DNA of 64,000 bases from Caenorhabditis elegans (GCF_000002985.6 NC_003283.11:9300001-9364000); one strand, 5' to 3'. Positions 23,202-36,364 are shown, counted from the first letter of the stretch. A program made the numbers and translations. The notes: a model not told the origin generated them from the sequence alone.

Positions 23202-26200
23202 AATTTCACAAGAAGACTAACTGATACCTCTTGTCCAGTAATTTCTTGTAAAATCTGGGTTAGCAAAGAACCCTTTGGCGCACAGGTAAATTAATAAATG
23301 ATGCCCACTTTTAAATACTATATTTTAATTTCAGACCACAGATATTAGAAGTACCTCCCACGGGACGAGTGACACACTCGAAAATGGTCCGCCGTGGAAG
23401 TCGAGCGACGGGATCAGCGCCGGCGAAAAACACTTCGTCGGCTTTGTCTTCTTCGGGCTCCACCCACAACGAAACACAGTGGAAAAATTTACGTCCTCAA
23501 ACAGCGACCGGTGCTGACACAAATTTATCGAAAAATACAAAAAGCTCCGATAGTGCCAACAGTAGCCCCGGTTCAAGGAAGAGTGTAAGTTTTTTGCAGA
23601 ATACTAAAATTTTATTGAATGAAGTTGATAACGGGAAACAATTTATTTACAGACAAGTCCGCCAGTCTCAAAAAAAGGCATCGCACAATCCGGAAAAGGG
23701 GGACGATCGAGCAGTAACTGGCGAACTACTCGCGGGAATGGGCGTCATGTCGCAGCTGATCCGAAATTCACGATCACCAGCGAGGACTTTCCTGCACTTC
23801 CCGGCGTTCGTGGAGGGAACGGAGGAACTTGCAATTCTACGCCATCCAAGAATTTGAAGAAGGAAAAGGAAAATGGAAAGCACGGACAAGTCAGTGTTTT
23901 CTTGTTCTGAATCGAATTTATTTATACTTTATTATTTCAGGGCGATTTGGCGTCAACTGACGATAGTGGAGTCTCTTCAGCAAGCCGTGGACACACACCA
24001 AACGGTAGCACTGGATCTCGTCACGTGCGTGCTGCTAGCACGGCTGGACGATTTGTCAAAACTGACTATGAAGGCAAGAAAAAAGCTCATCCAGCTTCTT
24101 TCGCAAACGAGGAAAAAGCCAAGCGTAAGAATACCTCGCCGGTGAAAGAACGCCCACCGCGCGGACACGGGAAACAACTCCGCATGGCTGTTCAGCAGCC
24201 ACTTTCAACTTCTTCACCGAAAAAGGTTATCATTTATTTCAATATTGAAAAGGTTAACTAGTTCACAGCGACACAATAGAAATCAATACATATAAATTTT
24301 CCCTCATTTTCTCTATTCCTCTCAGTCTATAACCTTGAAACTGTCACTTTTAAACAGAAACACATACACGTGCTGCTGCAAGAAAAAATATAGCCGTCTG
24401 TCTTTCCTATCAAAAGCCTCGAGTTTTCTTCTCTTCACATTTGCTTTTCCAACGAGCAGTCACATTAAATTTGTATAATATACAGTATCCTTCCTTTCTG
24501 TTTTTTTTTGTTTTTGTGTATGCCAAGAGAAAAGGGCCGGCGGTGTTAGGACCGTCTGACACAGCACATAAAACAAATAAAATTATCGCGAATGTGAGGA
24601 GGAAGGGAAGAAAACAGACTGGTATTGATTGAATTGAAGACATCGTTTTTTATTCTCCCTTCCATTTCTTTTCTCCCCTGCTCTTATATTTTGTATTGCC
24701 CGGCTATTTCGAAACACAATGGAGATTTAAAAATTGCTAATTGAAGTTCAAAGTGATGAGAATTCGTCCGGTATGTTTATTTCGGTTCCCATTTTAGTAG
24801 CAAATTAAGTTCAACTTCAAATTAGAAACACTGATTCACAAAAATAACTCTTGAAAATAAACTGTGAACAACACGTTTCACCGAGATGTTTTTAATTGGT
24901 AAAAATTACATTTTTCAGAAGACGATCAATGCCAATTCGGCAACAGCTGCTCCATCGTTCATGAAATTGTCGAAGGTTGGCCAGAAAATTCCTGAGCGTC
25001 GTGGTGGATCGAGAGTCAGCAATCCAACACTGTCATCTTCAAATTCAAGCTCTCCTGCCAATGACGAAAAGGAAAACAAATCGAAGAAACCTACGGAACA
25101 GCCGACTGCAAAATCTGAGCTGATACCTGAATCCTTGCCAGACAAAGTGAAAATGAAGGAGCAGGCTCCCGTGAAGTGCGCGGAACAGCCTAAGATACAG
25201 ACGATTCTCCCATCTTCGCACTGCATCTTTCATCCAACTGATGTTTCGAAAATCATTCTTGGTCCAGACGGAGGTAACATCGATGATGTACATCGAGAGT
25301 TAATGTATTTTTATTTCAGATATGAACAATATCCCACCTACCATGCTCTCTGATCAATATGGAATGGCAGCGATGCTTCCTATTCTCGATATTGTCAAAA
25401 ATCGTGCTATCAATGCGAACACAGATCTCACCGAAGAGAAACTTCGCGACAAAATCAAAAATGAGAATATTGAAATGATGACTATCGGATTCGATCTTAA
25501 CGAGTTGGGTGTTCCAATGACAACACAGGATACCAAGTAAGAATTCATAAATTTGAGTTCTTACTTAATTTTAAAATTCATAATTTCAGTCAGAAGAGTG
25601 TGTGGGAAACATTTGCCGGTCCATTTGCAAGTGAACCTCTTTTGCCAGCCAATATGGGATTGACTGTATGGTTTTTTTGTTGAATTCAAATTTTTAATTA
25701 AGATTCGTTTCAGTATAATCAAGTCCCGAATGTCTATTACACTGCACGAACACTCCAGTCGAGCTTCGACATGCTGCACAACATACCTGACAAGTTTGGA
25801 GTTCACGAGCTTTTCTACATCTTTTACAATCTTCCGAAGGAGCTGTGGCAGCTGAATGCTGCTCGCGAATTGTGCGTTTCTGAAATTCAAATATTTTCAT
25901 AGATTTTGTTTTCAGGCAGTACCGTGGCTGGCGATACAACATGAAAGAGAAATTGTGGGTGCACAAAAAGCTTGGCGAGCCTGATGATTGTAAGTGATAA
26001 AATTTGTTGTGTTGGTCTTAAACTACTAATTTTCAGTCGGAATAACAATCACAGCTCCACAAAACATTTTCACTGTGCCAGCAAGCAATCAGGAAGATGT
26101 GATGATTGGAATATTCGAGATTTATGATGCCGAAAAGGCTCGCATTGTGAGTTTCAAACTGTCGTTCTCATTTTCAATTGCTACTTTTAGTGTTCCGCCG

Positions 26201-26724
26201 AATTGTGCCTTCGTCGTTCTGACTTCGAGGTTCCAGCATGGGAACAGAAAGTTCCGGATGCCTATCAAAAAATGGTGTCGGCAATGATTCCAAAGGAAAT
26301 GCTGTGGGGACCACGTGAAGATCGCAAGCAATATGGATTGATGCAAGGAATAACTGGACTTCTTGCTCCAGGTCATGGAAGAAACAAGTAAGTTGAATGG
26401 CTGGCGTAGTTTCATTACTGGAATTGTTACAGAGTATCCAATTTGGTCATTCCAAAGCAACAACCATCAGAGCGTCGTTTGCTTAGCTTCGCCGAGTCTC
26501 CAGATATCACGCCAACCTTTGACAATCCATTTGGCACCAATCCGACAGGCAACACAGCTGAGGATCTTTACCGCCAACAGATGTATGCGATGATTGTTCA
26601 GAAGATGCAAATGCACCAGCAACAGCAGTTCCAACAGCATCAGCAACTTCAGTCAGGAGGATCCGCTTCAAACCTGTCGAAGCAGGCAACTTCATCTTCA
26701 TTTTCGTCGTCTAATCTTTTCTGA
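23202..26724 (+). CDS. tag-153: CCR4-NOT complex subunit, CNOT2/NOT2-like
   Basis: A 5' UTR exon (23202-23285) precedes coding exons 23335(ATG 23384)-23584, 23653-23889, 23941-24225, 24919-25273, 25320-25536, 25590-25665, 25714-25871, 25916-25989, 26037-26146, 26191-26387 and 26433-26724. About 733 aa. An in-frame TAA upstream supports the ATG at 23384. FTITSEDFPALPG at residues 106-118 matches the hallmark CNOT2 motif. The region from TIGFDLNELGVPM to NMKEKLWVHKK is the NOT box, including FAGPFASEPLLPANMGL and LNAARELQYRGWRYN. NOT2 scaffolds the CCR4-NOT deadenylase with NOT1/NOT3 for mRNA decay. The roughly 170 residues after the NOT box, ending in a Gln/Met/His-rich and then Ser-rich tail, have no counterpart in vertebrate CNOT2 that I recall. 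The symbol is from memory of F44A2.1. Confidence 0.88.
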
Positions 26725-27434
26725 AAATCGTGAAGATTTGTCAATTCCCAACAATGTGCATTGTTGTTCATGATCTACTGTTTTGTGTTCATAGATATTG
26801 CACTTTATTACTGGAAATCGAATCACAATGTGATGATGCTTTCCATGTCCCTCAACAAAAATATATTATGTTCCATTTTCCACATAATCAAATTACCATG
26901 TTCTTATTAGAATCTGCTAGATTTTTGACAATTCCCCTTGTTTTGGTATCATATTCCATTCAAGATATTATTTCTCTCTCACAGACAGGGATCTCCATTG
27001 ACATGTGTACGAATGGCCCATTTTTTGTCCTATTCGCCCCTTTCCCCGACCATCCTGGTAGTTCCCATCATTCCCCCATACCAATGCATCCCGTTTTTAT
27101 ACAACAGTCTTATACTTCTCGATTCGGTAGAAGACTAGCTTTTTCTATATCATTTTTTATTTTTGATTCGAAAAGTCCAAATTCCCGATTTATAAATATG
27201 TTCGACAAATCCTTTCGAGTGTTTAATCAATTCGTTTTGTGATAATAACAACCAAGTTTACCAGAAGAATAGATTAAGGAAAATGGTGGGATAGAAAAAA
27301 CCTAGCCGTAATGAAAAGAAAACTATCAACTTGTAAAGCAGGATTGAAAATTGAACGGGGCGAAATAAACAGTCAATAGAGATCAAAATAGTTTTGAATT
27401 ATAATGATAGAGAGGAAGGGACAAGTAAAGGAAA
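26725..27434. other. Convergent 3' region between tag-153 and acl-14
   Basis: The two genes end facing each other 710 bp apart. The + strand has a long open frame (26730-27242), but it lies in the expected 3' UTR, lacks splice signals and has no recognisable domain. The rest is AT-rich UTR-like sequence. Confidence 0.6.
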
Positions 27435-30400
27435 TTATGATGAGAACGGGAATAGAAGGAACTTAGCAATTGATGTAATAAGATATGAATATACATTGTA
27501 TTGAGCATAGAATGATCCGAACCAGAAACCGTACATTCCGATAATCTTGGCCCATGAGAATGCTATTCGTGTCCCTTTCTCTCCTGGATTGAATTCTCCC
27601 GTTGAGTAGTATCGAGCTGAAAATATAATTATTGATTCATTATCTCCTCTCACTTTAAATACCAAGCATTTTCGAACGTGATTTTTTATGTATACAAGTA
27701 TCGAATATTTAACTGATAAACCCAAAAATCTACAACACTTTCTATCTTAAAATGTTCATCACACCAACTTCACGTGAGTAATGTCTCAATTGCACCTAAT
27801 TTTTTAAGTTCTTTCATCTCTAATGACCGTTAAAAACTTGTTAACCCAATCTTCGACGACCTTTGTCCAACGTTTCGATATCTGACGTAATCTATCATTA
27901 TTCTGGGGAATTCCCGTATTTCTTTTTTGCATCTATCATGTTCTCCTAACCCTTTTCGCTATCAGTTGCTCTTTCTCCTCGATTTCTTTTTGATTCATCT
28001 CGATTTCACCAAACATTTTCTACGAAAATAATTGATGAAATAGCGTGATAAAATGAGAGAAATAAGGAGAGTGCGAAGGTCGAATGTCGTCCTCCTCCTC
28101 TTATTCTCCTACTTTTTATCATTATATTCCACTCCCAATCAGTTCGGCCTACCAAAGTTCCACCGATTTTGAATTTCGAAACGCAACACTTATAACCTTT
28201 AAATTACTCAGACTCATCTTGATTTTTAATTAGATAAATTTCTTTAGGCATAAATTGCAAAACAAAATTGTTATTTTTAAAATAGGAGCATTTTTAGCAT
28301 AGGAAAATATATTTTAGACTTGTAACTGTGTTATCATTAGTAATTTATTTTTGATCTACTTCTAGCGAGGCAATTTTTTTAAAAAGAAATCAGTTCGAAA
28401 ACAAGTTGGACACAATTCCGGTCGATTTATTGAGATTATTACATTTTTAAAGTTTGCACTAAATAGGTTTTTATTGTTTCTATGCTGAAAATACAATTTG
28501 TTTCAATTTCCACTTACATATATCATTGTATTTATTTTTGGGGTTTTTTTTGGTAAAATTTACTACAAATTATAAATAAACAATTTATTGTTAAGTTTTT
28601 TTTTGAATATACTAGGTTTTAAACTTCAAATTAAAACCAAAAAATAGTGGCTAATAACTTAATTTCGGTTGAGTTTTTTAGCAATAAAACTTCCTCAAAA
28701 AATGATTACTAAAGTCAAACTAGATTCAATTCTTCTTCCATCAATTTTCTAATCATAACCTTCAAAAACTTTTCGAAAATAGTTGTCCAAGGAAGCAAAC
28801 AACTCTTATCTTCTGAATCGCAGAAACCCCAATGATTTTTGATTTTCTCATGTATTACTTACCTAGCATTTCGTCTTTCTCTTTGTAAACCTCATACATC
28901 CAATCTCGAAGTTTTTCTTCGTCTTCGAATGGAACCTGAAATCGGATTAATTAATCAATCAATTTTCAGATTCTTCATTGGACCTCTACGACCACCACAC
29001 AGTCAGTCATGTTAGATCGAACAGAAAGTGAAGATAAGGTAAGCGATCACGTTTTTTCCAGAAATTTAGCAAACTTGGCACTTTTTCTTATCTTTCGGTT
29101 TTTACGGAACACTTATTCCTTATTCTCCGATCTTACTGATTCCACTTCATACCTCAGCCGCATCGTAGATTTTATAATTCACGGCAATGTCACATTTCTC
29201 ACGAGTTCCTAAACCGAATGTTGCAAGAGAAAGTGGAATTCCGTTTGGATAGGCGATAGTCACGTCAAGAACATATTTGATTGGTGGACGAGTATCTGAA
29301 ATTTATGATTTTTGGATATTAATTTATAAAGAATTTTCTTTAGGTTAGAAAGTTGTTTTCAAATTAGTTTCGCTTTTTTCTTAATTTTCAAAAAGTAATT
29401 AGTTGCCTACAACAGGTACTACATTCTGATGTAATCGGAAACAAATTTCACAATATCTTATCTCTGACTACTGTAGTAGGTGTTGTCTCACATAGAACAA
29501 CTATAGTTAGTCTTTTCAACGTTCCCACCACTCTAAAAAACATGTATCAAATATTTCCTTTTCGCAACACTGTCTAAACAAAGAAATGTAAATTTCATGC
29601 GTTCGAATTGTTTCACATTGTCATCGAGAGCGCCGTTGTTTTATTCGTGTCCTCGATATTTCTAGTTCCTCCAGCGAACTGTTGAGGGGCAGGGAAGAAA
29701 GTTCTGTGTCAGCAGCTTTTCGATGTTTGTTCATTCAGCAGTAACCTCGGCTTGTACAAGTGTCCAAACAGTTTTATCATTTGTTTACGATAAATTGAAA
29801 ATCTCCGCCCATCTTACTTATTTCGAAAACAATATGATCGTCAAACATATCTTGATAATGTAAATGATTTGCGATGAAAAGAAGAAAGTGTTTCCATACT
29901 TGGAAGACCGTATATCTATTACGGACGGCCGTTCCGTATTATTGCATCTTTTGTACAGTTGTTTCCATTCTATCACTGCTTTTGTTTTTGAAAAGAACTA
30001 TCGAGTAGCCCCGCTCTCCTGTTTTTGATATGTGCACGGAAAATGTTACATCAGTGGGCGTCCATCGTAGAGTGACTGACTTGATGACTTGTGTTCCTCA
30101 CCCTCACTTTTATTTACTACTCTTTTTTCCTCAATAATCTTCTTTGTGGAAATAGCGATTTCTAAGTTTCATTTAGAGAAACTCTCTAGTTAATTTTAGT
30201 TTTTCATATGGTTTGATTATTTTCCTAAATTTTATTTTGATATTTTCAGATGCCACATCTACTAGGAGTTGAGTGGGCTCCGCTCAATATTCCGTTGGCT
30301 CGGCGTCTTCAAACTTTGGGAGCACTTCATTTCTTCTTCATCACTCTCTTCACACCAGTACTCGTTCTCACCGTTCCATTCTACATGTTATATACCGTAC

Positions 30401-33027
30401 TCTGGCCTTTGATCTTTCTGTATGGGCTTTGGATGATTTACGATTGGAATTCACCAAAGAAGGGAGCCTATATGAGCAATTGGTTCCAGAGACAAAGAAT
30501 TCATTCGTGGTATGCCAACTATTTTCCAGTCAAATTGCACACAACATCTGACATGCCAGAAGAACATAACTATTTGATTGGGTACCATCCGCATGGAATA
30601 ATTTCAATGGCCGCATTCATCAACTTTGCAACAAATGGAACTGGAATTCTCGATACTCTTCCACGAATTCGTTTCCATTTGTGCACACTTGTTGGTCAAT
30701 TCTGGACTCCGTGGAGACGTGAGTGGGGATTGTTGCACGGAATGATAGACTGCAGTCGAGAAAGCATCAAGCACGTTTTGGAGCATGAAAAGAAAGGAAA
30801 AGCAGTTGTATTGGTGGTTGGTGGAGCTGAAGAAGCACTTGATGCACATCCAGGATGCCATATTTTGACTTTGAAAAAAAGGAAAGGATTCGTGAAAATT
30901 GCCCTGCAAACTGGAGCTCAACTGGTTCCATGCTATTCATTCGGTGAAAATGATATTTTCAATCAAGCCGAAAATCCAAAGGGATCAACAATTCGACAGT
31001 TCCAAACGATAATGAAAAGAGTCTTGGGATTCTCCCCTCCAGCATTCTATGGGAGAGGAGTATTCAACTATACATTTGGTCTTCTTCCATTCAGGTAATC
31101 TTATCTACCGCCTTTTTATAGAATATTATCTTTCTTCCAGAAAACCTATCAACACTGTTCTCGGCGCTCCAATTTCAGTGACAAAGACAGTGAATCCAAC
31201 TCAAGAACAAATCGACACACTTCATCAGACATACATGGACCGTCTTCATGAGCTTTTCGAGGAGCACAAGACAAAATACGATGTCTCTCCAACTACACAA
31301 CTTGTTATCAATTAAATATTATCTATTTAATCACGTTTGATGCACTTTTCTCATATTTACATCTCTATTATACCTCATTCTGCAATTTAGTTCATATTTT
31401 CAGCCAATTTTTCAATATTACGAGTTCTCATGTCAAATATCCCCATCAGATTCAGTTACTAGTTCAGTTATTTTTAATCGATCTCTATTATAAGTTTCGA
31501 CACAGTAAAGATTAGTTTTTACTCACCTTTAACATATTTCTTCTCACGAATTGCACCAACAGTGTCTTGCAAGAGTTTCAATTTACTATTACTACGCTCT
31601 CTCGGCTCATCAGAATCTTCTGTTCTGGGTCCAACCTCCTCAAGAATAGCCTGAACTGCTCCCATGCGAGGAAGTGTTGTGTAGAGAAGATGTGGGAAAC
31701 CATTCTTTTTACCGTAGCTGCAAGACTTATTGAATTAAGGAAGTATATAAATTCAGAAACATACCTCTGGCTGCTTTCAACTCGTTTGTAGTAGAATCCA
31801 CCTTCTGGGAAAAGAATAACCCATCGACGATCACGATCCCAGAAAACGTCGTGCAAATGCTTCTTCAGTCTTATAAGTTCCTTGTCACGTGTCGCTTTTC
31901 CTTGTTGAATGAAATAATCTCCATGGTTATTTCCAATAATTCCAAATGGAGTCCAACGGAACATTACATCCATCAACCAAAGAGTCTTTCTACTTGCAAC
32001 CCCCTTATTTTGAAGAACTGTCATCAGTGTTGGCACATCAGCAGTACTTTGATGATTGCACATCATTAAAACTCGTTCATCTCTGTAGTAAGTTGTAACA
32101 TCATCTCCATACTCGTAAACGTCATATCCAGCTGTATAACCCCAGTAGGCAATAAATGATTGAAGCCATCTGTAGAGTTTTCCTTCAACGAACCAGTACA
32201 AGCGTGGCCTGAAATATTTTAAAAAAATCCATGTTTTATTCTGAGAATTTTCGGTAATAAATAACGGTTTTTGTGGATGTTTTTATCTTTTAATTATTTT
32301 CAAAACTCATATTATCGAGGCTTGAATTTTTGCGCTGAAACACGGAGCAAGAGCTCGAAACGACACATTTTTGTCAAGTGCAACAAAGAATTATCTTTTA
32401 GAGAGTACTGTTATTTCTAAATTTTGTTACTACGAAATTTTTCACCAATAGTCCATGGTTTTTCTCAAGATATTTACAATTTTTCTGTATTTATCGTATT
32501 TATTTGTTTTTTTTTAATAAATAAATAATTTCATTTTTCAAAAACGGTGAAAACTTTATGAAATTAAATTTATTACTAAAGTTAGAAATTACAGTACTCC
32601 TTAAATATGCATTACTTTTTCATTTAAAAAGATTTTGTCATTTCGAGGCCGGGTACCGTATTTTGACCGTATTTTTGGCGCAAAATTTCGGATCTTGGTA
32701 ATGGATCATAATAATTTCAAAACCTATGTGTAGAAGTTTTACAATTTAAAAAAAACTCACCACACTGTACGTGCCCACATAACGGGGAGCATAAATCCAA
32801 AGTACGTTGCGAAGAAAATTGTTACCAAGGACAAACACATGAGAGTCCTGAACGGAGCTTTGACGAGCCACCATAATCGACTTGCAAAGCTGCCTTGCTC
32901 GATGACAAGGCGACTTCCGGGTGGTCTGAAACTATTTTAAAACGTTTTTTTACGAAAAGAAAATAGCTAAAACTTACCGCTGCCCATTGGCCAAATCGAG
33001 CAATTTTTGCGTTTGCTCGTCGCACAT
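27435..33027 (-). CDS. acl-14: Lysophospholipid acyltransferase, LPGAT1-like
   Basis: Exons in transcription order: 33027-32978, 32925-32761, 32208-31765, 31717-31527, 29295-29153, 28935-28863 and 27616-27435, giving 415 aa. An N-terminal hydrophobic segment ([20 protein letters not shown]) anchors it in the ER membrane. Motif I is N123-H124-Q-S-T-A-D129 of the PlsC family and motif III is F205-P-E-G-G209. The C-terminus ([20 protein letters not shown], then a hydrophobic end) aligns well with mammalian LPGAT1, which acylates lysophospholipids. The ATG on the minus strand at 33027 opens a short exon whose CG| end joins A|CCA in frame. The intron 29296-31526 contains a complete gene on the other strand. 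Family is firm; the symbol is from memory of K07B1.5. Confidence 0.93.
30250..31315 (+). CDS. DGAT2/MOGAT-family acyl-CoA acyltransferase nested in an acl-14 intron
   Basis: Exons 30250-31094 and 31141-31315 give 339 aa. Two adjacent hydrophobic segments (about residues 26-63) match the membrane hairpin of DGAT2. The catalytic signature YHPHG lies at residues 112-116. Later conserved blocks include [27 protein letters not shown] and [12 protein letters not shown], then [16 protein letters not shown] near the end. These enzymes transfer acyl groups from acyl-CoA to mono- or diacylglycerol in the ER or on lipid droplets. The ATG follows TTTTCAG directly, so the RNA is either trans-spliced at the start codon or has a non-coding upstream exon. 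The whole gene lies in acl-14 intron 29296-31526 in the opposite orientation. Which worm paralogue it is I cannot say. Confidence 0.93.
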
Positions 33028-33794
33028 TGGTTTGTTGTTTGTGTTGTTGATTTCTTCTCGAACTAAAAGTTGACAAATTTTTTAAGTGGGCACAGAGATG
33101 GGAAAAGAGTGGCGCCATAGAGAAACATAGAATGCGAAAGAAAGTCAGGTGAGGATGAGAAGGGCTCTGGGAGCAAGTAAAGTAATTCGATATGGGAAAG
33201 GAAAGTGAGAAGTTGAAAGATGAAAGTACACAAGACTAGATACATTTTACTATTTATTACGGGGTAAATTGTGTTGGCAAACAATTCCTTCAACCAAAGA
33301 ATGATGAATCAATGTTGATGATGAATCGTATAGTTGGAAAATGTGAACATATATTTTTAAAAAAAATAAAACAAAGGGCAGGACATTGCAACATGTTTCG
33401 TTTTAAATGTTTCACAACACAGAAAAGCGGTGTAGTGCGACGTGGCCTATAAGAACTTTCTTTCGAATGAGTATGTTTGCCTTTTGGTTGAGAAAAACGG
33501 GCACATAGCAATTGAAGGACAAACACGGAAATTAACCAATTACCCACGTTGAGAATCCGAATAGGTAGAATTCATCAGAAAAGATGTAATACAAGAATGC
33601 GAGAGACGACAACTAAATACAGGTTGGTATAAGAAAAGGGCAATTTGAAGTGTTATCAATCGCAAAGAATCATGTGGGAGAAAACAGCTGATTGCTTATT
33701 TTTAATTTTTCTTTGGGTATTGCGAAATTTTTAAGTGTTAAGTTAGCAATGAAATACAACTAATTTGAGATAACTTAAAATGAGCAAGTTGTAA

Positions 33795-33944
33795 TGGGGT
33801 TATTCAAGTAATGTAGCAAAATGTATTAAAATACATTTGTGACGTCACAAATGTATTTAAATACATGTTTTTGTTTACTTGAATACAGCTGTGACGTAAT
33901 TTTTCTACACTTTTTAATTTTCCGACACTACTTGAATAACCCCA
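33795..33944. mobile_element. 150-bp MITE with 20-bp terminal inverted repeats
   Basis: The left end TGGGGTTATTCAAGTAATGT and right end ACACTACTTGAATAACCCCA are inverted repeats with one mismatch. TAA flanks both sides (33792-33794 and 33945-33947), a likely 3-bp target duplication of the TWA type seen with PIF/Harbinger-like elements. The interior has no coding capacity and holds further inverted repeats. It appears non-autonomous. Whether the same element occurs elsewhere in the genome cannot be seen here. Confidence 0.75.
33831..33856. repeat. Perfect 26-bp palindrome centred on a CRE-like TGACGTCA
   Basis: ATACATTTGT-GACGTC-ACAAATGTAT reads identically on both strands. The centre is TGACGTCA, the consensus cyclic-AMP response element bound by CREB/ATF-type bZIP factors. 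A second half-site, GTGACGTAA, lies at 33891-33899. It sits inside the inverted-repeat element between acl-14 and ucp-4. Confidence 0.8.
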
Positions 33945-34772
33945 TAAGTGCCAGATGTATTTATGTAAAATATGGCTAAGACTAGTAATTGTGTTTCATA
34001 TGACCAAAATTAAAAAAAGAACATCGTAAATTATAAATCCACGTATATTCGATATCGTTCATCAAACGGCATGCTAAAAGAGTCGATAGATAGAAGGAAA
34101 TATTATGAGAAAGAAAGAGAGTGCAGAGAGGAAGCCGCCACTAGCTGCGCATTCACTCTTCACTTTTTGCAGTCCGAAAATGAAAATGGACGGCACAAAA
34201 TTGCAACAGGAACATATAGGAATTGACCGAAAAAACTAAAGCAATGTAAAAAAACAATAAGAATCAGTGGGAGAAAGGGATATATCATTTAAACTTGACA
34301 TGCAGTAGAGAGACAAGCAGACACCTGATAACACAGACGTCATGATGCACTCACTGCCAGGTTTTTGATTTTTTTCTTTTAGCTTTAATGACTTTCTACT
34401 CAAATTGACAGTTTTTACTGTTTTTCAGTTGAATTTTTCTTTATAAACGACCGAAAGTTGAAATAATCATACAAAAACGAAAGAAAGTGTTTGAAAAATA
34501 AGAAACGAAAAAGCGGGATAGCGGAGTGTCGTTGTTTTGTTTCTTTTTTGTTTTTTATTTTTTGTTCCGGAATTGATGAAATTTTGTCGTTTTCCTCATT
34601 TTTTTCACCGGTTTAAACTGTATTAATTTAATCTTAATGTTACAATCAAATAGTTTATTAATTTTATTTTTTAAAGAAAACAGCATAATTTTTTGCTCGT
34701 TTGAATTTCTAATTCATAAATTAATTTTCTTGTCTCTCTTCAAATTCAATTGGAATTATAACTTTTATTCAG

Positions 34773-36364
34773 ATGTCATCAGCAGTCACAAGTACGTCAG
34801 ACTCAACTGCGCCGGGCAATTCGCAGACTTTCAAAAAAATCGCCACGAAGGTATTTATTCAACAAGTTCTACCTTTAAGAACCAGTATAATTTATTTTCA
34901 GTATTTTTTATCATGTACAGCTGCATTAGTTGCCGAAACGGTCACATATCCTCTGGATATAACAAAAACTAGACTACAAATCGCTAGAAATAAGTTTACA
35001 AAAGGAGGTATCTGTGAATTTTTCGATGATAGTTGTTTTTTGATTAGTTTAAATTTTCAGGGATGGTGCAAGTAACATACGATATCATTAGAAGAGAAGG
35101 AGCAATGGCTTTATGGACAGGAGTAGCACCAGCAATCACAAGACATTATATCTACACAGGAATTCGAATGGGTGCTTACGAGCAGATTCGTTTACTTACA
35201 TTTAATAAAGAAGTCAGTGATTTCAATTGTGAACAATTCAATTTAAATTATTTTTCAGGTAGAAAAGTCATTTCCGTTATGGAAGTCTATGCTTTGTGGT
35301 GCATTTTCTGGGCTTATTGCTCAATTCGCGGCTAGTCCGACCGATTTGGTGAAGGTTCAAATGCAAATGGAAGGACTTCGAAGATTGCAGAAACAACCTT
35401 TACGATATACAGGAGCAACCGATTGCTTCAGATCCCTTTATCGAACACAAGGATTTTTTGGATTGTGGATTGGTTGGATGCCAAATTGTCAGCGAGCAGC
35501 ACTGCTCAATATGGCTGATATTGCTACATATGACAGTGTGAAGCATGGGCTCATTGATAATTTCGAACTTAAAGTAAGTCTTATTTGAAAAAAAAAACGG
35601 GTTTGCAAAAAATGCGTGTGTCAGAAAATGTTTTTCTTGCGAATTTTTATTCGAATTTTTACTTTTCACTTGAATTCATATGAAAAAAAGGAATTATATA
35701 GCTAAAATGCCGCAAAGGAAAACGCAAAGTTAAAAAAATCCAACTTAAAAAAAAAACGGTTTTTTTCCAACTCCTGGTAGTAATTTAAAAAAAAATTTAA
35801 AGGGAGCCTGAAATAATCAAAAAAAGTAAAAATAAAAAATACTTTTAAAAAAGTAGAATCCTCATTGTCCGTACAAATGGTATAAGTTATTGTGTATTTG
35901 AAAACGTACTTTGAAAAAAAAAATATTTTTAAAGTTCTGCGGAAATCTATTTGTAAAATTTTTATATTAAAACTAACATATCAATTTTCAGGATAATTGG
36001 CTAACTCATGCCGTTGCTAGTGCTTGTGCTGGACTTGCTGCTGCCATTGTATCACTTCCATCAGATGTCGTTAAAACTCGAATGATGGATCAGATTCGGC
36101 ACGAGCTGGACGCCAAAATGTTTGTCATCATTGTTTCGTTTCATATTTTCAAATTATTGTATTTTCAGGATGCATAAGAAAAATACGCATGTGGATCTAT
36201 ACAAAGGCGTCGTCGATTGCTACATAAAAATTATCAAAAACGAAGGATTTTTCTCACTTTACAAAGGATTCCTTCCATCTTATATTCGAATGGCTCCGTG
36301 GTCTCTTACCTTCTGGGTCTCCTACGAAGAAATCCGTAAATGGACCGGCGCTTCAAGTTTCTAG
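34773..36364 (+). CDS. ucp-4: Mitochondrial uncoupling protein 4-type carrier
   Basis: Exons 34773-34850, 34902-35007, 35061-35212, 35259-35573, 35992-36119 and 36169-36364 encode 324 aa. Three mitochondrial-carrier repeats are visible by their Px[DE]xx[KR] signatures: YPLDITKTRLQ, SPTDLVKVQMQ and LPSDVVKTRMM. Each is followed by a second helix with the GFFGLW or GFFSLYKG type pattern. The sequence and length fit the single UCP4-like protein of C. elegans, an inner-membrane transporter linked to succinate handling and uncoupling. The start codon abuts a TTATTCAG acceptor. Intron 35574-35991 is A-rich and seems empty. coq-6 begins 397 bp downstream on the same strand. Confidence 0.95.

Larger units (their letters stand above)
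33028..34772. promoter_or_regulatory. Shared upstream region of acl-14 (-) and ucp-4 (+)
   Basis: The two genes diverge from this 1.7-kb interval. It contains a small inverted-repeat element (33795-33944) with a perfect palindrome carrying TGACGTCA. Open frames on the minus strand (33063-33547) are unsupported by splice sites or domains. A TTATTCAG at 34765-34772 abuts the ucp-4 ATG, so that RNA is probably trans-spliced at the start codon. Confidence 0.45.

Noticed and set aside
26730-27242. 170-codon + strand frame after tag-153
   Set aside because: It lies in the expected 3' UTR and has no splice signals, recognisable domain or trans-splice acceptor.
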